Shown here one piece after another: positions 18,196-27,291 of a DNA stretch of 64,000 bases; the first letter of the stretch is position 1; every line of letters starts with the position of its first letter. The position numbers were made by a program, and so were the translations under genes. This DNA comes from RFTU01 sp032122355 (GTDB lineage: Bacteria; Pseudomonadota; Gammaproteobacteria; Burkholderiales; Burkholderiaceae_C), in NCBI GenBank assembly GCA_032122355.1, contig JAUMCS010000038.1:23497-87496 (forward strand), written 5' to 3'. The notes under the pieces are model-generated. The model saw nothing but the letters and a program-made list of their open reading frames with translations, did not search any database and was not told where the DNA came from.

Positions 18196-19092
18196 CTATA
18201 AGATATACGATATTGATAAATTTGAATGACTACTCAAATGAGCGTACTTTCCTAGTATACAGTACTGAGTACCTAAGCATCCATCTTCCGGCTCACCTGG
18301 AAACTTAACATTGATCCGGTTGAAGCCTTTAAGACCTAACTTAACTTCTGCAACAAGATTATTCCTATCCTTTATTTTTGAAATGATTGTAGATATGTAT
18401 GTACTGTTTTTCCTTATATCGTTTTGATTATTTAGTTTAATTTTGTAGATCGAACCCAGCTTCATAGGAATACTTGAACCAATTGAGAATCTCGAACCCA
18501 AATGTTTCATGCCCGAAATAATAGCATAATTCTTATTGCTGATTCTAACTTTTATAAGATTTTCATTTATAAACAAATCATAACCTGTTAAGCTATTATT
18601 TTTATCAACAAATTGTGACGGGTTCCCCTTCTTTTGCATGTGCAGTAAACTAGTTTTTGAGAACTGCCTTATTACTGAGCCAATCATCTTTGAGGCTTGG
18701 ATATTGTGAAGAAGGAAACGTGCATTCGAGGTATAAGATTTAGCCAATATATCTAACTCCCAGAATCTTTTATTTAGAACATCTATCCAGTTAGCAAAGA
18801 TATCTTCTTTATGATTTAAATTACTATTAATAAAGGTCCAAGGCAATAGCCCATCAAGACCTAAGAAGGTTAAACGAGAAACACATATTTTTTTTTTCAA
18901 CTGGTTGAATTCTAGAACTTTGTAATCGCCACCCTTAAAACAAAGGCTTTTGTCAGAGAATAATTCCCATGTATCATCAAATCTAGCAGTTCTTTTGAGA
19001 AACTTATCTATATCATTACTCATTAATAGATATATCTGATCAGCAAAGCTTAATTCATTGCTTATGAGTGAATTATAATTTCTGTCTATCAT
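18196..19092 (-). CDS. tssG: TssG, T6SS baseplate wedge protein
   Basis: 298 residues from ATG 19092, chosen because GGGAG is 6 bases upstream; the longer frame (to 19128) would overlap tssF and lacks such a site. TssG (ImpH/VasB) forms the baseplate wedge with TssF and TssE. The C-terminal part has the expected 'SRFSIGSSIPMKLGSIYKIK' and 'EPEDGCLGTQYCILGKYA' segments, similar to the glycine-rich end of the family (LG...LG). Sequence is otherwise divergent. It lies between tssF and clpV, the usual order. Confidence 0.85.
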   Translation of the reverse strand: MIDRNYNSLISNELSFADQIYLLMSNDIDKFLKRTARFDDTWELFSDKSLCFKGGDYKVLEFNQLKKKICVSRLTFLGLDGLLPWTFINSNLNHKEDIFANWIDVLNKRFWELDILAKSYTSNARFLLHNIQASKMIGSVIRQFSKTSLLHMQKKGNPSQFVDKNNSLTGYDLFINENLIKVRISNKNYAIISGMKHLGSRFSIGSSIPMKLGSIYKIKLNNQNDIRKNSTYISTIISKIKDRNNLVAEVKLGLKGFNRINVKFPGEPEDGCLGTQYCILGKYAHLSSHSNLSISYIL

Positions 19093-19103
19093 TAGAAACT
19101 CCC

Positions 19104-20837
19104 TCATTCTAAATTTTTTGAAGCCCAATCTTTTTCATATTTAAATGATATACAGTATGGCATCTCTCCCTCATGAAAAATTTTTACCGCCTCACCTAAA
19201 TATCTTGATAAAATAAATCCAATACCATTATGTTCACTACTGCCGTCAAGAATAATATTATAGTTCCTGACTAAGCGATAGGTCCCATATGGGATATTCG
19301 CATCTGCTTCCGCTTTAAATTCATCTTTTATATCCAAAATGTTCTTTTTAAAAAGATGTGCCAATTCATCATCACAATCAACATATAAATGTAATGCGTA
19401 GTTTAATTTATCGATCAATACTTTCTCTTTACTATTTACAAACGAGATAAACCTATCAAACACATCAAAATAATCCTTTTCGGAGTGTAATCCTGATTTA
19501 TACTTCGTGAACTCACCTACTAACTCACCAGATATCTCATCATTCTCACATACAAAAACTTCTCCAATACTCAACTTTTCAGGGATATCACAGTTACAAG
19601 CACTGCAATTTATCTTAATATAGGTATTTTTATGACCGGCCTTAAAATTGATCAATCTTATACCCTTACTTGCATATGAATAACTAGAAAGAGGCTTTAA
19701 TCTGGAGAAGTCCTGCCAGTATGTCCACTTGTTATCTATACCATTCATAAAGGCATCTTCAACATTTAGTAAAGGTGATTCCACACCATCTTTCATCAAT
19801 GTTACTTCATTAATTTGAACTACATCCCAGATCATCTCCGAATCATTTGGTCTAGGTATCATTACTTCACTTTTAGCCTCACTCACAGGCACGAATATGT
19901 TTGATATTTGATATTCATTTGTAATAATGAACGTATTTATCATCAATACCGATGATAAATAACTCTTTTCTTCCGAACTAAGAGAATCAATTTCTAAAGA
20001 TAGAACAATGCCTTTCAGAGCACTGACAACGGGTACACCCTTTAGCGTAAAGAACAGAATAGTATCACGAAATGAACTTAATTGATCCAACACCCTCCCA
20101 AAACCCAACCATGTTTCTTCATAAGATCCAGTCAGAATACTATCAATTTCAAACAATAAGCTTTCTTTTCCTAGGACTGCAATTTTGTTTCCATTGTGTG
20201 TATAAATATCACATCGCCTGAAACCATTTGCAATCTTCTGGAGGTATTTATACCCTTTAATTCTTCCCCCAGAAATATAAAATCTCAAATCACATTTATC
20301 ATTAATATCTATTAAATCTTTAGCTGACCACTCTAAACAAATATTTAAATTATTACCATTCATTTCCAAGGATTTAGTACGCCATAAATCACTTATTTCA
20401 TTCACTTTCTCTTGCCTTATTGTATAGGGAACTATAACCTCATCTCTAATCGTTTGATAAATAGAAACTCCTTCTCTAGACTTATTTTTGAATCTTGAGT
20501 ATTGTTTGATTTTCGGCAATTCTTTTCTTTTATGGCTCGCAGAATACTTTATATTCATGCTTACAAGTCCCGTACAGGGTTTCATTCTGATAATCTCAGG
20601 AGACACATGTCGCAAAACTAAACGAGCTAATTCTCTAGGCGCTGATTCTATTTCTGTTCTTATTCTAGATGATATATAAGCCATAGCCTCAACAAGGTAT
20701 TGTATATCTGGGTTCATCTCTCCTGCAGCACTCATTCCAAGTTTACTACCCAGCTCAGGATACTTCTTTGCAAACTCTCTTAATTCAAAACGAATTATCT
20801 GCAACTCCTCCAGATATACATCAATTCCAGTATTCAT
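19104..20837 (-). CDS. tssF: TssF, T6SS baseplate wedge protein
   Basis: 577 residues. The N-terminal part is typical of TssF (ImpG/VasA): 'YLEELQIIRFELREFAKKYP' followed by 'MNPDIQYLVEAMAYISSRI', as seen at the start of almost all members. The C-terminal end has the pattern of a DUF879-type domain. TssF dimerises around TssG and recruits TssK. It starts 3 bases after the tssE stop, so the two are probably translated as a unit. Confidence 0.93.
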   Translation of the reverse strand: MNTGIDVYLEELQIIRFELREFAKKYPELGSKLGMSAAGEMNPDIQYLVEAMAYISSRIRTEIESAPRELARLVLRHVSPEIIRMKPCTGLVSMNIKYSASHKRKELPKIKQYSRFKNKSREGVSIYQTIRDEVIVPYTIRQEKVNEISDLWRTKSLEMNGNNLNICLEWSAKDLIDINDKCDLRFYISGGRIKGYKYLQKIANGFRRCDIYTHNGNKIAVLGKESLLFEIDSILTGSYEETWLGFGRVLDQLSSFRDTILFFTLKGVPVVSALKGIVLSLEIDSLSSEEKSYLSSVLMINTFIITNEYQISNIFVPVSEAKSEVMIPRPNDSEMIWDVVQINEVTLMKDGVESPLLNVEDAFMNGIDNKWTYWQDFSRLKPLSSYSYASKGIRLINFKAGHKNTYIKINCSACNCDIPEKLSIGEVFVCENDEISGELVGEFTKYKSGLHSEKDYFDVFDRFISFVNSKEKVLIDKLNYALHLYVDCDDELAHLFKKNILDIKDEFKAEADANIPYGTYRLVRNYNIILDGSSEHNGIGFILSRYLGEAVKIFHEGEMPYCISFKYEKDWASKNLE

Positions 20838-20840
20838 ATC

Positions 20841-21233
20841 TTAACTTCGAATAATCGGGACCGAAAATGTAAGATCGGCTATCTTTTTATCACGCAAAAT
20901 TGCATTACCCTGTAAACTCACAAGGAAATTGTATTTTTCATCAGTATTATGCTTAATTTCTATAGCTCTGAGATGAAATCGAGGCTCAAAACTCTCTATT
21001 GCGTTTTGTATGCATCTTACGATAATTTTAATATCTGATGACTCAGATAGTGATAGATGCGATATATCAGGCAGCCCATAGCTCATAATATATTTTCTAC
21101 CGCCATGTATAAATTTGTTTAGTTCTTCAAAGTTTCTGGTATTTAATAGCCTGATTATGGATCGTATTATATGATTTACTTCTTCTTCGATTGAGTCGGA
21201 TTTGGTCAATATTTCCGGAAAAACTTTCTCCAT
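20841..21233 (-). CDS. tssE: TssE, gp25-like baseplate protein
   Basis: 130 residues with the GPW/gp25 fold pattern; the central segment (about 35-75, with 'RKYIMSYGLPDIS') matches TssE, which nucleates the sheath at the baseplate. G+C drops here to about one third, well below tssB-tssC-hcp. The start lies 8 bases after a strong 14-bp hairpin whose 3' arm contains the best GAGG candidate for ribosome binding, so translation may be restrained by folding. Confidence 0.9.
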   Translation of the reverse strand: MEKVFPEILTKSDSIEEEVNHIIRSIIRLLNTRNFEELNKFIHGGRKYIMSYGLPDISHLSLSESSDIKIIVRCIQNAIESFEPRFHLRAIEIKHNTDEKYNFLVSLQGNAILRDKKIADLTFSVPIIRS

Positions 21234-21241
21234 AATAGTTT

Positions 21242-21272
21242 AACATGCCTCACAAAACTTGTGAGGCATGTT
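21242..21272. repeat. Strong 14-bp hairpin between hcp and tssE
   Basis: AACATGCCTCACAA (21242-21255) and TTGTGAGGCATGTT (21259-21272) are perfect inverted copies separated by 3 bases. On the transcribed (minus) strand the stem is followed by AAACTATT and not by a T-run, so it is not a classical intrinsic terminator. It could stabilise the upstream hcp message or be an RNase processing site. It also covers the GAGG in front of the tssE start. It would fit the need for far more Hcp than TssE. Confidence 0.85.
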
Positions 21273-21287
21273 GATGTCAAGTTTTTA

Positions 21288-21791
21288 TTATGACTTGCGC
21301 GTCAAGTCACCCGTTTCTACTGATCCTTGCTGCATTCCCATTTCATCGAAGCTAGTCACTGTTAATTTAACAGATTTATAATCAAGCGTCATGGTGTACT
21401 TCAATAAAATACCTGCACCTGATTGCTCTGAACTTTCTGCTAATGAATTCGTTAATTCTATTCCTGATACAAATGCATCTGTTAGGGTATAAAGAAGATA
21501 GGGCTCTTGCTTGCCACCACTCATTCTGGACCCTGTTAGTGTGACATTCCCCTCAAGCAACTTGCCATTATGGCACGCCTCTAACAGCTTTGGTATCGCT
21601 TTGGACACGCCAAGTGTCAGCTTTAAATTTCCATGCTGTGCAGAGCCATAGGTCCTCAGACCTGAAGATGTTGGTTTGCCGGCTTCGTTCATAGGCATTC
21701 TCACACCATGGCTTGCATCGAATACTTCGATGCTTTCATCTTCCATCTCACCAGCTATACCATCGATTTTAAGTTTTAAAAACATAGCCAT
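21288..21791 (-). CDS. hcp: Hcp (TssD), T6SS inner-tube protein
   Basis: 167 residues, the usual length. It opens with 'MFLKLKIDGIAGEMEDESIE' and has the family's beta-barrel pattern. Hexameric rings of Hcp stack to form the expelled tube. AAGGA lies 7 bases before ATG 21791. G+C is higher than in the downstream genes, which may reflect codon choice for high expression or a different history. No effector extension at the C-terminus. Confidence 0.95.
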   Translation of the reverse strand: MAMFLKLKIDGIAGEMEDESIEVFDASHGVRMPMNEAGKPTSSGLRTYGSAQHGNLKLTLGVSKAIPKLLEACHNGKLLEGNVTLTGSRMSGGKQEPYLLYTLTDAFVSGIELTNSLAESSEQSGAGILLKYTMTLDYKSVKLTVTSFDEMGMQQGSVETGDLTRKS

Positions 21792-21831
21792 TTTTTTATC
21801 CTTCAGTTAGATTAAATTGAATTAAACTCAG

Positions 21832-23307
21832 TTACGATTTAGGGATTTCCGCTACTAATCTTATTGATGCTGATAGCTCCTCTAGTTGAAAATGCGGCCT
21901 CAGAAAGACAACCGCGGAATAAGCACCAGGCCGATCTTTATTTTCAACAACCTGTATGCTTGCCTCTCTTAATGGATAACGCGCTTTTACCTCATGACTG
22001 GCTTTATCATCGATGGTCACGTACTTGGTTATCCATTGATTCAAAAATGTTTCTATGGTATCCTTTGACTGGAATGCCCCCACTTTGTCCCTCATCATAG
22101 TCTTGAGGAAATGTGCAAACCTTGAGCTAGCCAATATGTAAGGTAGCATCGACGAGAGCCTTGCATTGGCGCGGGCGATTTCTGTGGTGTAGATTGGTGG
22201 TTTATGCAGTGTTTGTCCTCCAAAAAATACGGAATAATCTGTACCTTTTGCATAACATAAGGGCAAAAACCCCAAATCGCTAAGCTCTTTTTCACGCCTG
22301 TCCGTTATTGCAGTTTCAGTGGGGCACTTAGTAACCACATCACCTGAAACTGATCGATAGCTATGCAACGGCAGCCCTTGAACCTTCCCGCCACCCTCTA
22401 CACCTCTGATAGCCGCACACCAACCATACTCTCCGAATGATTCAACGATTTTTGATGCCAATGACCAAGCGGCACTACCCCATAAATAATCTTCATGATT
22501 ACCTGAGCTTAAATCCTCAACAAAGCGAAATTCTTCTACTGGTGTAGTATTGGGGCCATATGGTAAGCGCATTAACACCCTGGGTAGTGTCATTACGACA
22601 TACCGAGAATCATCACTTTCTCTAAATGACCTCCATCCAGCGAGCTCATTACTTTCAAAAATTTTTGCCATATCACGTGGCGCAGACAAATTTGTAAAGC
22701 TATCTAGGTCAAACAACTTGGGGTCAGCCGCAGTCAATAATGGCGCGTGTGCGCCGGCAGCAACATGAGATAGATCCTCAAGTAAGCTGATATCCTGCGG
22801 GGCACGACCAAAACTAAAATCAGTAACCAAAATAGCAAAAGGTGAACCACCAAGAGTACCAAACTCCTCTTCGTAAATAAGTTTAAATAAAGTACTTTGA
22901 TCAAAACCAGGTGCTCGATGAAAATCTTTTAATAATTCAGCTTTGGTAGCAGGTATAATTTTAATTACTACATCCTGAGCACTGTCAGCCTTCTTGACCA
23001 AATCTTTTAAACCCAGCCAAGTCGACTCTAGCGCCTTAAATTTAGGGTGATGCATAATTGCATTAACCTGATCCGAAATCATTTGATCAATTTCAGCGAT
23101 CCGCCTAGCAATTAAATCAGCTGAATTTCCCTTTAGTTCAGCACCGCCCTCTATAACCTCCCCGACAAACTCTTCCAGCATTTCGTTGGCCATTTTAGTG
23201 CGTAAGGGATCTCTAGCTATCCGCCCGTGCTCAATGATCAGATCTAAGACCGATGCTTCCTCAGGCTTAGGCGCAGATTCTATTAATTTAGCCAAACTTC
23301 CATTCAT
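21832..23307 (-). CDS. tssC: TssC (VipB), large subunit of the contractile sheath
   Basis: 491 residues, normal length. Hallmarks: 'FHRAPGFDQSTLFKLIYEEE' (about 130-150), 'LPRVLMRLPYG' and the near-invariant C-terminus 'LRPHFQLEELSASIRLVAEI'. Together with TssB it forms the sheath whose contraction drives the Hcp tube. GGAG precedes the start, and the gene follows tssB by 17 bases. Confidence 0.97.
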   Translation of the reverse strand: MNGSLAKLIESAPKPEEASVLDLIIEHGRIARDPLRTKMANEMLEEFVGEVIEGGAELKGNSADLIARRIAEIDQMISDQVNAIMHHPKFKALESTWLGLKDLVKKADSAQDVVIKIIPATKAELLKDFHRAPGFDQSTLFKLIYEEEFGTLGGSPFAILVTDFSFGRAPQDISLLEDLSHVAAGAHAPLLTAADPKLFDLDSFTNLSAPRDMAKIFESNELAGWRSFRESDDSRYVVMTLPRVLMRLPYGPNTTPVEEFRFVEDLSSGNHEDYLWGSAAWSLASKIVESFGEYGWCAAIRGVEGGGKVQGLPLHSYRSVSGDVVTKCPTETAITDRREKELSDLGFLPLCYAKGTDYSVFFGGQTLHKPPIYTTEIARANARLSSMLPYILASSRFAHFLKTMMRDKVGAFQSKDTIETFLNQWITKYVTIDDKASHEVKARYPLREASIQVVENKDRPGAYSAVVFLRPHFQLEELSASIRLVAEIPKS

Positions 23308-23324
23308 AGCTACTCCAATTATTT

Positions 23325-23846
23325 CTATTGCTTTTCCGATGGCAGAGGAGCTTTACGCTTTTCAAGCTCACTTTTTGCCCTATCCTGCAAATCTGTGCTA
23401 GCAACGATTTCCGACAGAAGCTCGTTAAGTCTATCATTACCTTCTAACTTAGCTAGCAAATCGTTAAGCTTGCCGCGAGTTTCCAGTAAAGCCGCCACCT
23501 CGGGAACAGCCATCGCCACCCCGGCGGGTGATAAGTCTTCTAACGATTTAATTTTCAATGCCACCTGTACATCACCTTCAGGCTTTGTACAGTCGCGAAC
23601 TTTGTATTCTAGCGTGGGACAAAATGAAGACAACACACTGTCAAAAGAATCCTCACTGATTTTGACAAACTGGCGATCACCTAATCTTTCTTGTGAGATA
23701 GCGCTACCAGGCGCCAAATCGCCAATCACACCCACTACAAGTGGTAGTGTTTTGCTGGTAGCAGCTCCTCCGGTTTCGACATCGTAGGTTATTTGAACGC
23801 GAGGTGGCCTAACCTTACCTAATTTTTGCTGAGTATTGCTTCCCAT
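23325..23846 (-). CDS. tssB: TssB (VipA), small subunit of the contractile sheath
   Basis: 173 residues from ATG 23846, which has AAAGGA 7 bases upstream; an ATG six codons earlier overlaps that site and is not preferred. The family motif 'KVRPPRVQITYDVETGGA' is at about residues 11-28. It pairs with TssC in the sheath and presents the helix recognised by ClpV. It is the first gene of the T6SS string; a promoter candidate lies about 50 bases upstream. Confidence 0.96.
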   Translation of the reverse strand: MGSNTQQKLGKVRPPRVQITYDVETGGAATSKTLPLVVGVIGDLAPGSAISQERLGDRQFVKISEDSFDSVLSSFCPTLEYKVRDCTKPEGDVQVALKIKSLEDLSPAGVAMAVPEVAALLETRGKLNDLLAKLEGNDRLNELLSEIVASTDLQDRAKSELEKRKAPLPSEKQ

Positions 23847-23894
23847 TGACCAATCCTTTCTCATTACTTCATACCATAAGCAATATACATGACA

Positions 23895-23924
23895 ATTATA
23901 TGAAAGTCACTTTTTTTTGGACAA
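23895..23924 (-). promoter_or_regulatory. Sigma70-like promoter of the T6SS string
   Basis: On the minus strand TTGTCC (23924-23919) and a perfect TATAAT (23900-23895) are separated by 18 bases, about 49 bases before the tssB start. The spacer contains an eight-A tract. It is the only convincing promoter seen at the head of the T6SS string. Genetic drive by sigma54 is not suggested: no GG-N10-GC motif is seen in this gap. Confidence 0.6.
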
Positions 23925-23998
23925 GTTTTTTTAGGGTTATCCTTAGTCTTATAACGCTTTTTCATTGCTTAAATGTCAAATTTACCACTCTATACAAT

Positions 23999-25192
23999 CT
24001 ATAAAGTTAGCTCAGCATTCACTAACGCTACCCAAAGTGCCGCACCTTTTGCAATCAAATCATCATTGAAATCATAGCTTGGGTTGTGCAATTGGCAAGG
24101 TCCAAGGCCATGACCTTGCTGTCGATGTGAACCGTCTCCGTTGCCTATCATGAAGTACGCTCCCTGTTTTTTTTGAAGAAAGAAACTAAAATCTTCTGCA
24201 CCCATTGTGGGAACAAAGTTTTGTACGCCACTACTACCCCATAGATTGGTGGCTACGCTTCTGATCTTTCTAACCGCATCTTCGTGATTAATAGTGGGCG
24301 GATAGTTACGCGTGAAGTTAAATTGTGCCTCTGTACCGTAGGCAGAAGAGATATGCTGAGTTAATTCCCGCATTCTAGTCTCTATCAAATCCAGCAACTC
24401 ATAGGTGAATGTTCGTACAGTACCCCGTAATTCACAGACTTCAGGCATTACGTTAATAGCTTCACCTGCGTGTATCGTCGTAACAGAAATGACACCAGAA
24501 TCTGTGGGATTTTTATTGCGGGTTAAAATTGTTTGAAAGGCCTGTACCAGTTGACAAGCGATGAGTATAGGGTCTATGCCGAGATGCGGTAAGGCGGCGT
24601 GCCCCCCCTTACCCGTGATAACTATGCGAAATTCATTGCTGGAGGCCATGATAGGGCCATCGCAGACAGCCACTTGCCCCTCGGGTATGCCAGGCCAATT
24701 GTGCATTGCATAGATTTGGTCCATGGGCAACCGCTCAAACAACCCCTCCTCTATCATTCGCCTCGCCCCACCCCCACCTTCTTCAGCAGGTTGAAATACT
24801 AAATTCACCGTGCCATCAAATTTCGCTTGTGTTGCCAAATAATAGGCTGCAGCTAGTAGCATAGCTACATGTCCATCGTGCCCACACGCATGCATTCTCC
24901 CTGAGTATTGACTGACATGCTGAAATTGGTTTTGCTCCGTCATTGGCAAAGCATCCATGTCGGCCCGCAATCCTATACTTCGTGAGCTTGAACCTTTGCG
25001 TATAACACCTACAACCCCCGTTTCGGCAATTCCCGTATGCACCTCAATGCCCCATTGTTGAAGTTGGTCTACAATGCGTTGTGATGTGCGATATTCCTGA
25101 AAACACAACTCAGGGTGAGCGTGTAAGTCTCTTCGAAATTGAGTCATAGACGGAATAATCGACGCCAATTTTTTTATCAAATGCTGATTCAT
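23999..25192 (-). CDS. M20 family amidohydrolase/aminoacylase (hippurate hydrolase-like)
   Basis: 397 residues. Cytoplasmic metal-dependent enzyme of peptidase family M20D that cleaves N-acyl or amino-acid amide bonds. Visible motifs: 'RRDLHAHPELCFQE' (about 20-33), metal-binding 'MHACGHDGHVAM' (100-111), the EE pair in 'QPAEEGGGGA' (about 135-143) and a C-terminal 'MGAEDFSFF'. The substrate (N-acyl amino acid, hippurate, IAA conjugates) cannot be told from sequence. It is transcribed away from the ABC exporter gene with a 56-base gap and abuts the T6SS island; its G+C is close to that of the chromosome. Confidence 0.88.
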   Translation of the reverse strand: MNQHLIKKLASIIPSMTQFRRDLHAHPELCFQEYRTSQRIVDQLQQWGIEVHTGIAETGVVGVIRKGSSSRSIGLRADMDALPMTEQNQFQHVSQYSGRMHACGHDGHVAMLLAAAYYLATQAKFDGTVNLVFQPAEEGGGGARRMIEEGLFERLPMDQIYAMHNWPGIPEGQVAVCDGPIMASSNEFRIVITGKGGHAALPHLGIDPILIACQLVQAFQTILTRNKNPTDSGVISVTTIHAGEAINVMPEVCELRGTVRTFTYELLDLIETRMRELTQHISSAYGTEAQFNFTRNYPPTINHEDAVRKIRSVATNLWGSSGVQNFVPTMGAEDFSFFLQKKQGAYFMIGNGDGSHRQQGHGLGPCQLHNPSYDFNDDLIAKGAALWVALVNAELTL

Positions 25193-25248
25193 GCTGTTTT
25201 AAGTTCCGATACTAAGATATCAACAGCTTCTACCTTACACCACTTTTC

Positions 25249-26193
25249 ATGCCTCTACCAGCCCTATCTTTTCAATCCGTTAACAAAACCTATACGCACG
25301 CCCAAAATTCGCACCAAGCTTTGATCGATGTTTCGATGAATATCGAATCTGGCGAGTTTGTTGCCCTATTAGGCCCCAATGGCGCGGGCAAGTCCACACT
25401 CATCAACATACTAGGCGGCCTAGTCAAGGCCAGCCAAGGCAAAGTCGAGGTCATGGGATTTGACGTCCGGCAACAATATACTCAAGCACGTCGTTCACTG
25501 GGGATTGTTCCTCAAGAGTTGGTGTTCGATCCTTTTTTCACGGTTCGAGAATGCCTAGTTCTACAAAGTGGTTACTTTGGCCTTAAGCATAATCATCCTT
25601 GGATTGATGAGCTTCTATTTGAGCTTGGTTTATCCGATAAGGCCCACTGCAATATGCGCCAACTATCTGGGGGAATGAAGCGCCGAGTTCTCGTTGCGCA
25701 AGCCCTAGTGCATCGGCCATCTGTGATTGTTCTTGACGAGCCTACTGCTGGTGTAGATGTTGAGCTACGCCAAACCTTATGGCAATTCATTGCCAAACTC
25801 AACCGACAAGGCCACACCGTATTGCTCACCACGCATTATTTGGAGGAAGCAGAATCACTTTGCAATCGCATTGCTATGCTTAAGGAAGGCCGACTTATTG
25901 CCATTGAGAAAACATCCGATTTGCTTCATAGCACCTCCAGCACCATGTTGCGGTTTCAAACCCATGACCATCTTCCCGACAGCCTGCATGGCAAAGCGCG
26001 ACGTATCGGCAAATCAGTTCAAATCAAAGCCCACGACGCGATTGAAGTGGAACAAATTCTAGCCACCCTGCGCACCCATGGCATTACTGTTAATGATCTA
26101 GAAATTACCCGCGCTGACCTTGAAGATGTCTTTCTGGAGTGGATGCAAAAATCCCCTCTAAATCACCCGATCGCAACACATAGTTCAACATGA
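25249..26193 (+). CDS. ABC exporter ATP-binding protein (YadG-like)
   Basis: 314 residues. Walker A GPNGAGKST at 42-50, Q-loop region near 89, signature LSGGMKRR at 139-146, Walker B VIVLDEPTAG at 159-168, H-loop in 'LLTTHYLEEAE'. The closest known pattern is E. coli YadG. It energises the permease encoded by the next gene, which overlaps its stop by 4 bases. In Burkholderiales this pair commonly stands ahead of bolA-murA-his. The cargo is unknown. Confidence 0.93.
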   Translation: MPLPALSFQSVNKTYTHAQNSHQALIDVSMNIESGEFVALLGPNGAGKSTLINILGGLVKASQGKVEVMGFDVRQQYTQARRSLGIVPQELVFDPFFTVRECLVLQSGYFGLKHNHPWIDELLFELGLSDKAHCNMRQLSGGMKRRVLVAQALVHRPSVIVLDEPTAGVDVELRQTLWQFIAKLNRQGHTVLLTTHYLEEAESLCNRIAMLKEGRLIAIEKTSDLLHSTSSTMLRFQTHDHLPDSLHGKARRIGKSVQIKAHDAIEVEQILATLRTHGITVNDLEITRADLEDVFLEWMQKSPLNHPIATHSST

Positions 26194-26963
26194 AACCCTA
26201 CCATTTACTAGCCGGAACCGACAGCTTATTGCGTAAAGAGGTTTTACGCTTCTGGAAAGTAAGCTTTCAGACGATTGCCGCACCAGTGCTAACGGCGCTG
26301 TTGTACCTTCTGATTTTTGGGCATGTTCTCGACAAGCATGTTCAGGTCTATGCTGAAGTGCCCTACCTTGGGTTTTTAGTTCCCGGGCTCATTATGATGA
26401 GCATTTTGCAAAATAGCTTCGCCAATTCAAGTAGCTCCTTAGTTCAAAGCAAAATCACAGGAAATTTGATTTTTGTTTTGCTTTCTCCTTTGTCATACAC
26501 CGCTTGGTTTATTGCCTACGTTGGTGCAGCGATGGCTAGAGGGCTGGTTGTGGGGTTGGGCGTCATGCTGATCACTTTGTGGTTCAGCCATTTGTTATGG
26601 CCCTACCCTATTTGGGTCCTCACCTTTGCCCTGCTCGGCTCCGCTTTGCTGGGCACGATAGGTTTGATTGCAGGCCTGTGGGCGGATAAATTTGATCAAA
26701 TGGCTGCGTTCCAGAATTTCGTCATTATGCCCATGACTTTCTTGTCAGGTGTTTTTTACTCTATTCATTCTTTGCCAAGCTTCTGGCAAGCCGTCAGCCA
26801 TCTCAATCCATTTTTTTACCTCGTCGATGGTTTTCGATTTGGTTTTCTAGGACGGTCAGATGTTTCCCCCTGGATCAGTCTGGCCATAGTAGCGACTGTG
26901 CTCATCAGCGTTTCAGCCTTTGCCCTGACACTTTTGGCAAGAGGCTACAAAATTCGCGCGTAA
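26190..26963 (+). CDS. ABC-2 type permease (YadH-like)
   Basis: 257 residues with about six hydrophobic segments and the ABC-2 hallmark near the last third ('LSGVFYSIHSLPSFWQAVSH', then 'NPFFYLVDGFRFGFLG'). It resembles E. coli YadH and partners with the ATPase encoded just upstream; the start codons overlap, so they are translationally coupled. Substrate unknown. Confidence 0.92.
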   Translation: MKPYHLLAGTDSLLRKEVLRFWKVSFQTIAAPVLTALLYLLIFGHVLDKHVQVYAEVPYLGFLVPGLIMMSILQNSFANSSSSLVQSKITGNLIFVLLSPLSYTAWFIAYVGAAMARGLVVGLGVMLITLWFSHLLWPYPIWVLTFALLGSALLGTIGLIAGLWADKFDQMAAFQNFVIMPMTFLSGVFYSIHSLPSFWQAVSHLNPFFYLVDGFRFGFLGRSDVSPWISLAIVATVLISVSAFALTLLARGYKIRA

Positions 26964-26977
26964 AATCCATATCAATT

Positions 26978-27235
26978 ATGACAAACCCAAGCCCCGAGGA
27001 TGTCCGCAGTTACATCCAAAACCATTTATCATGCGATTGGTTGCAGGTTGATGGCGATGGCCGCCATTTCTTTGCCACCATCGTTGCACCTGCTTTCGAA
27101 GGCAAAAGCCGTATTGCTCGGCACCAATTGGTATACCAAGCCCTAGGCGATCGTATGCGCGAACAGATTCATGCTCTTTCGATGAAAACCTATACGCCCG
27201 ATGAGTGGCAAAGCGTTCAAAATCAACCCACTTAA
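26978..27235 (+). CDS. ibaG: BolA/IbaG family protein
   Basis: 85 residues with the BolA pattern: 'GDGRHFFATIVAPAFEGKSR' followed by 'ARHQLVYQALGDRM'. Proteins of this group, often encoded beside murA, bind monothiol glutaredoxins and take part in iron-sulfur trafficking and acid response. It lies 14 bases after the permease gene and upstream of murA. The name ibaG is given by size and by its murA neighbour. Confidence 0.88.
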   Translation: MTNPSPEDVRSYIQNHLSCDWLQVDGDGRHFFATIVAPAFEGKSRIARHQLVYQALGDRMREQIHALSMKTYTPDEWQSVQNQPT

Positions 27236-27291
27236 CGAATTCTTTAACGCCAAACCCTGATAGGGTTTTATACCTAAAACTGAAACTGATT

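Noticed and set aside
21242..21272. The hcp-tssE hairpin as intrinsic terminator of a tssB-tssC-hcp operon
   Set aside because: The transcribed strand has no T-run after the stem, and all downstream T6SS genes lack another promoter that I can see.
27205..27291. Longer murA start at ATG 27205
   Set aside because: It would add 29 residues not found in the family and overlap ibaG; GTG 27292 gives the canonical N-terminus.
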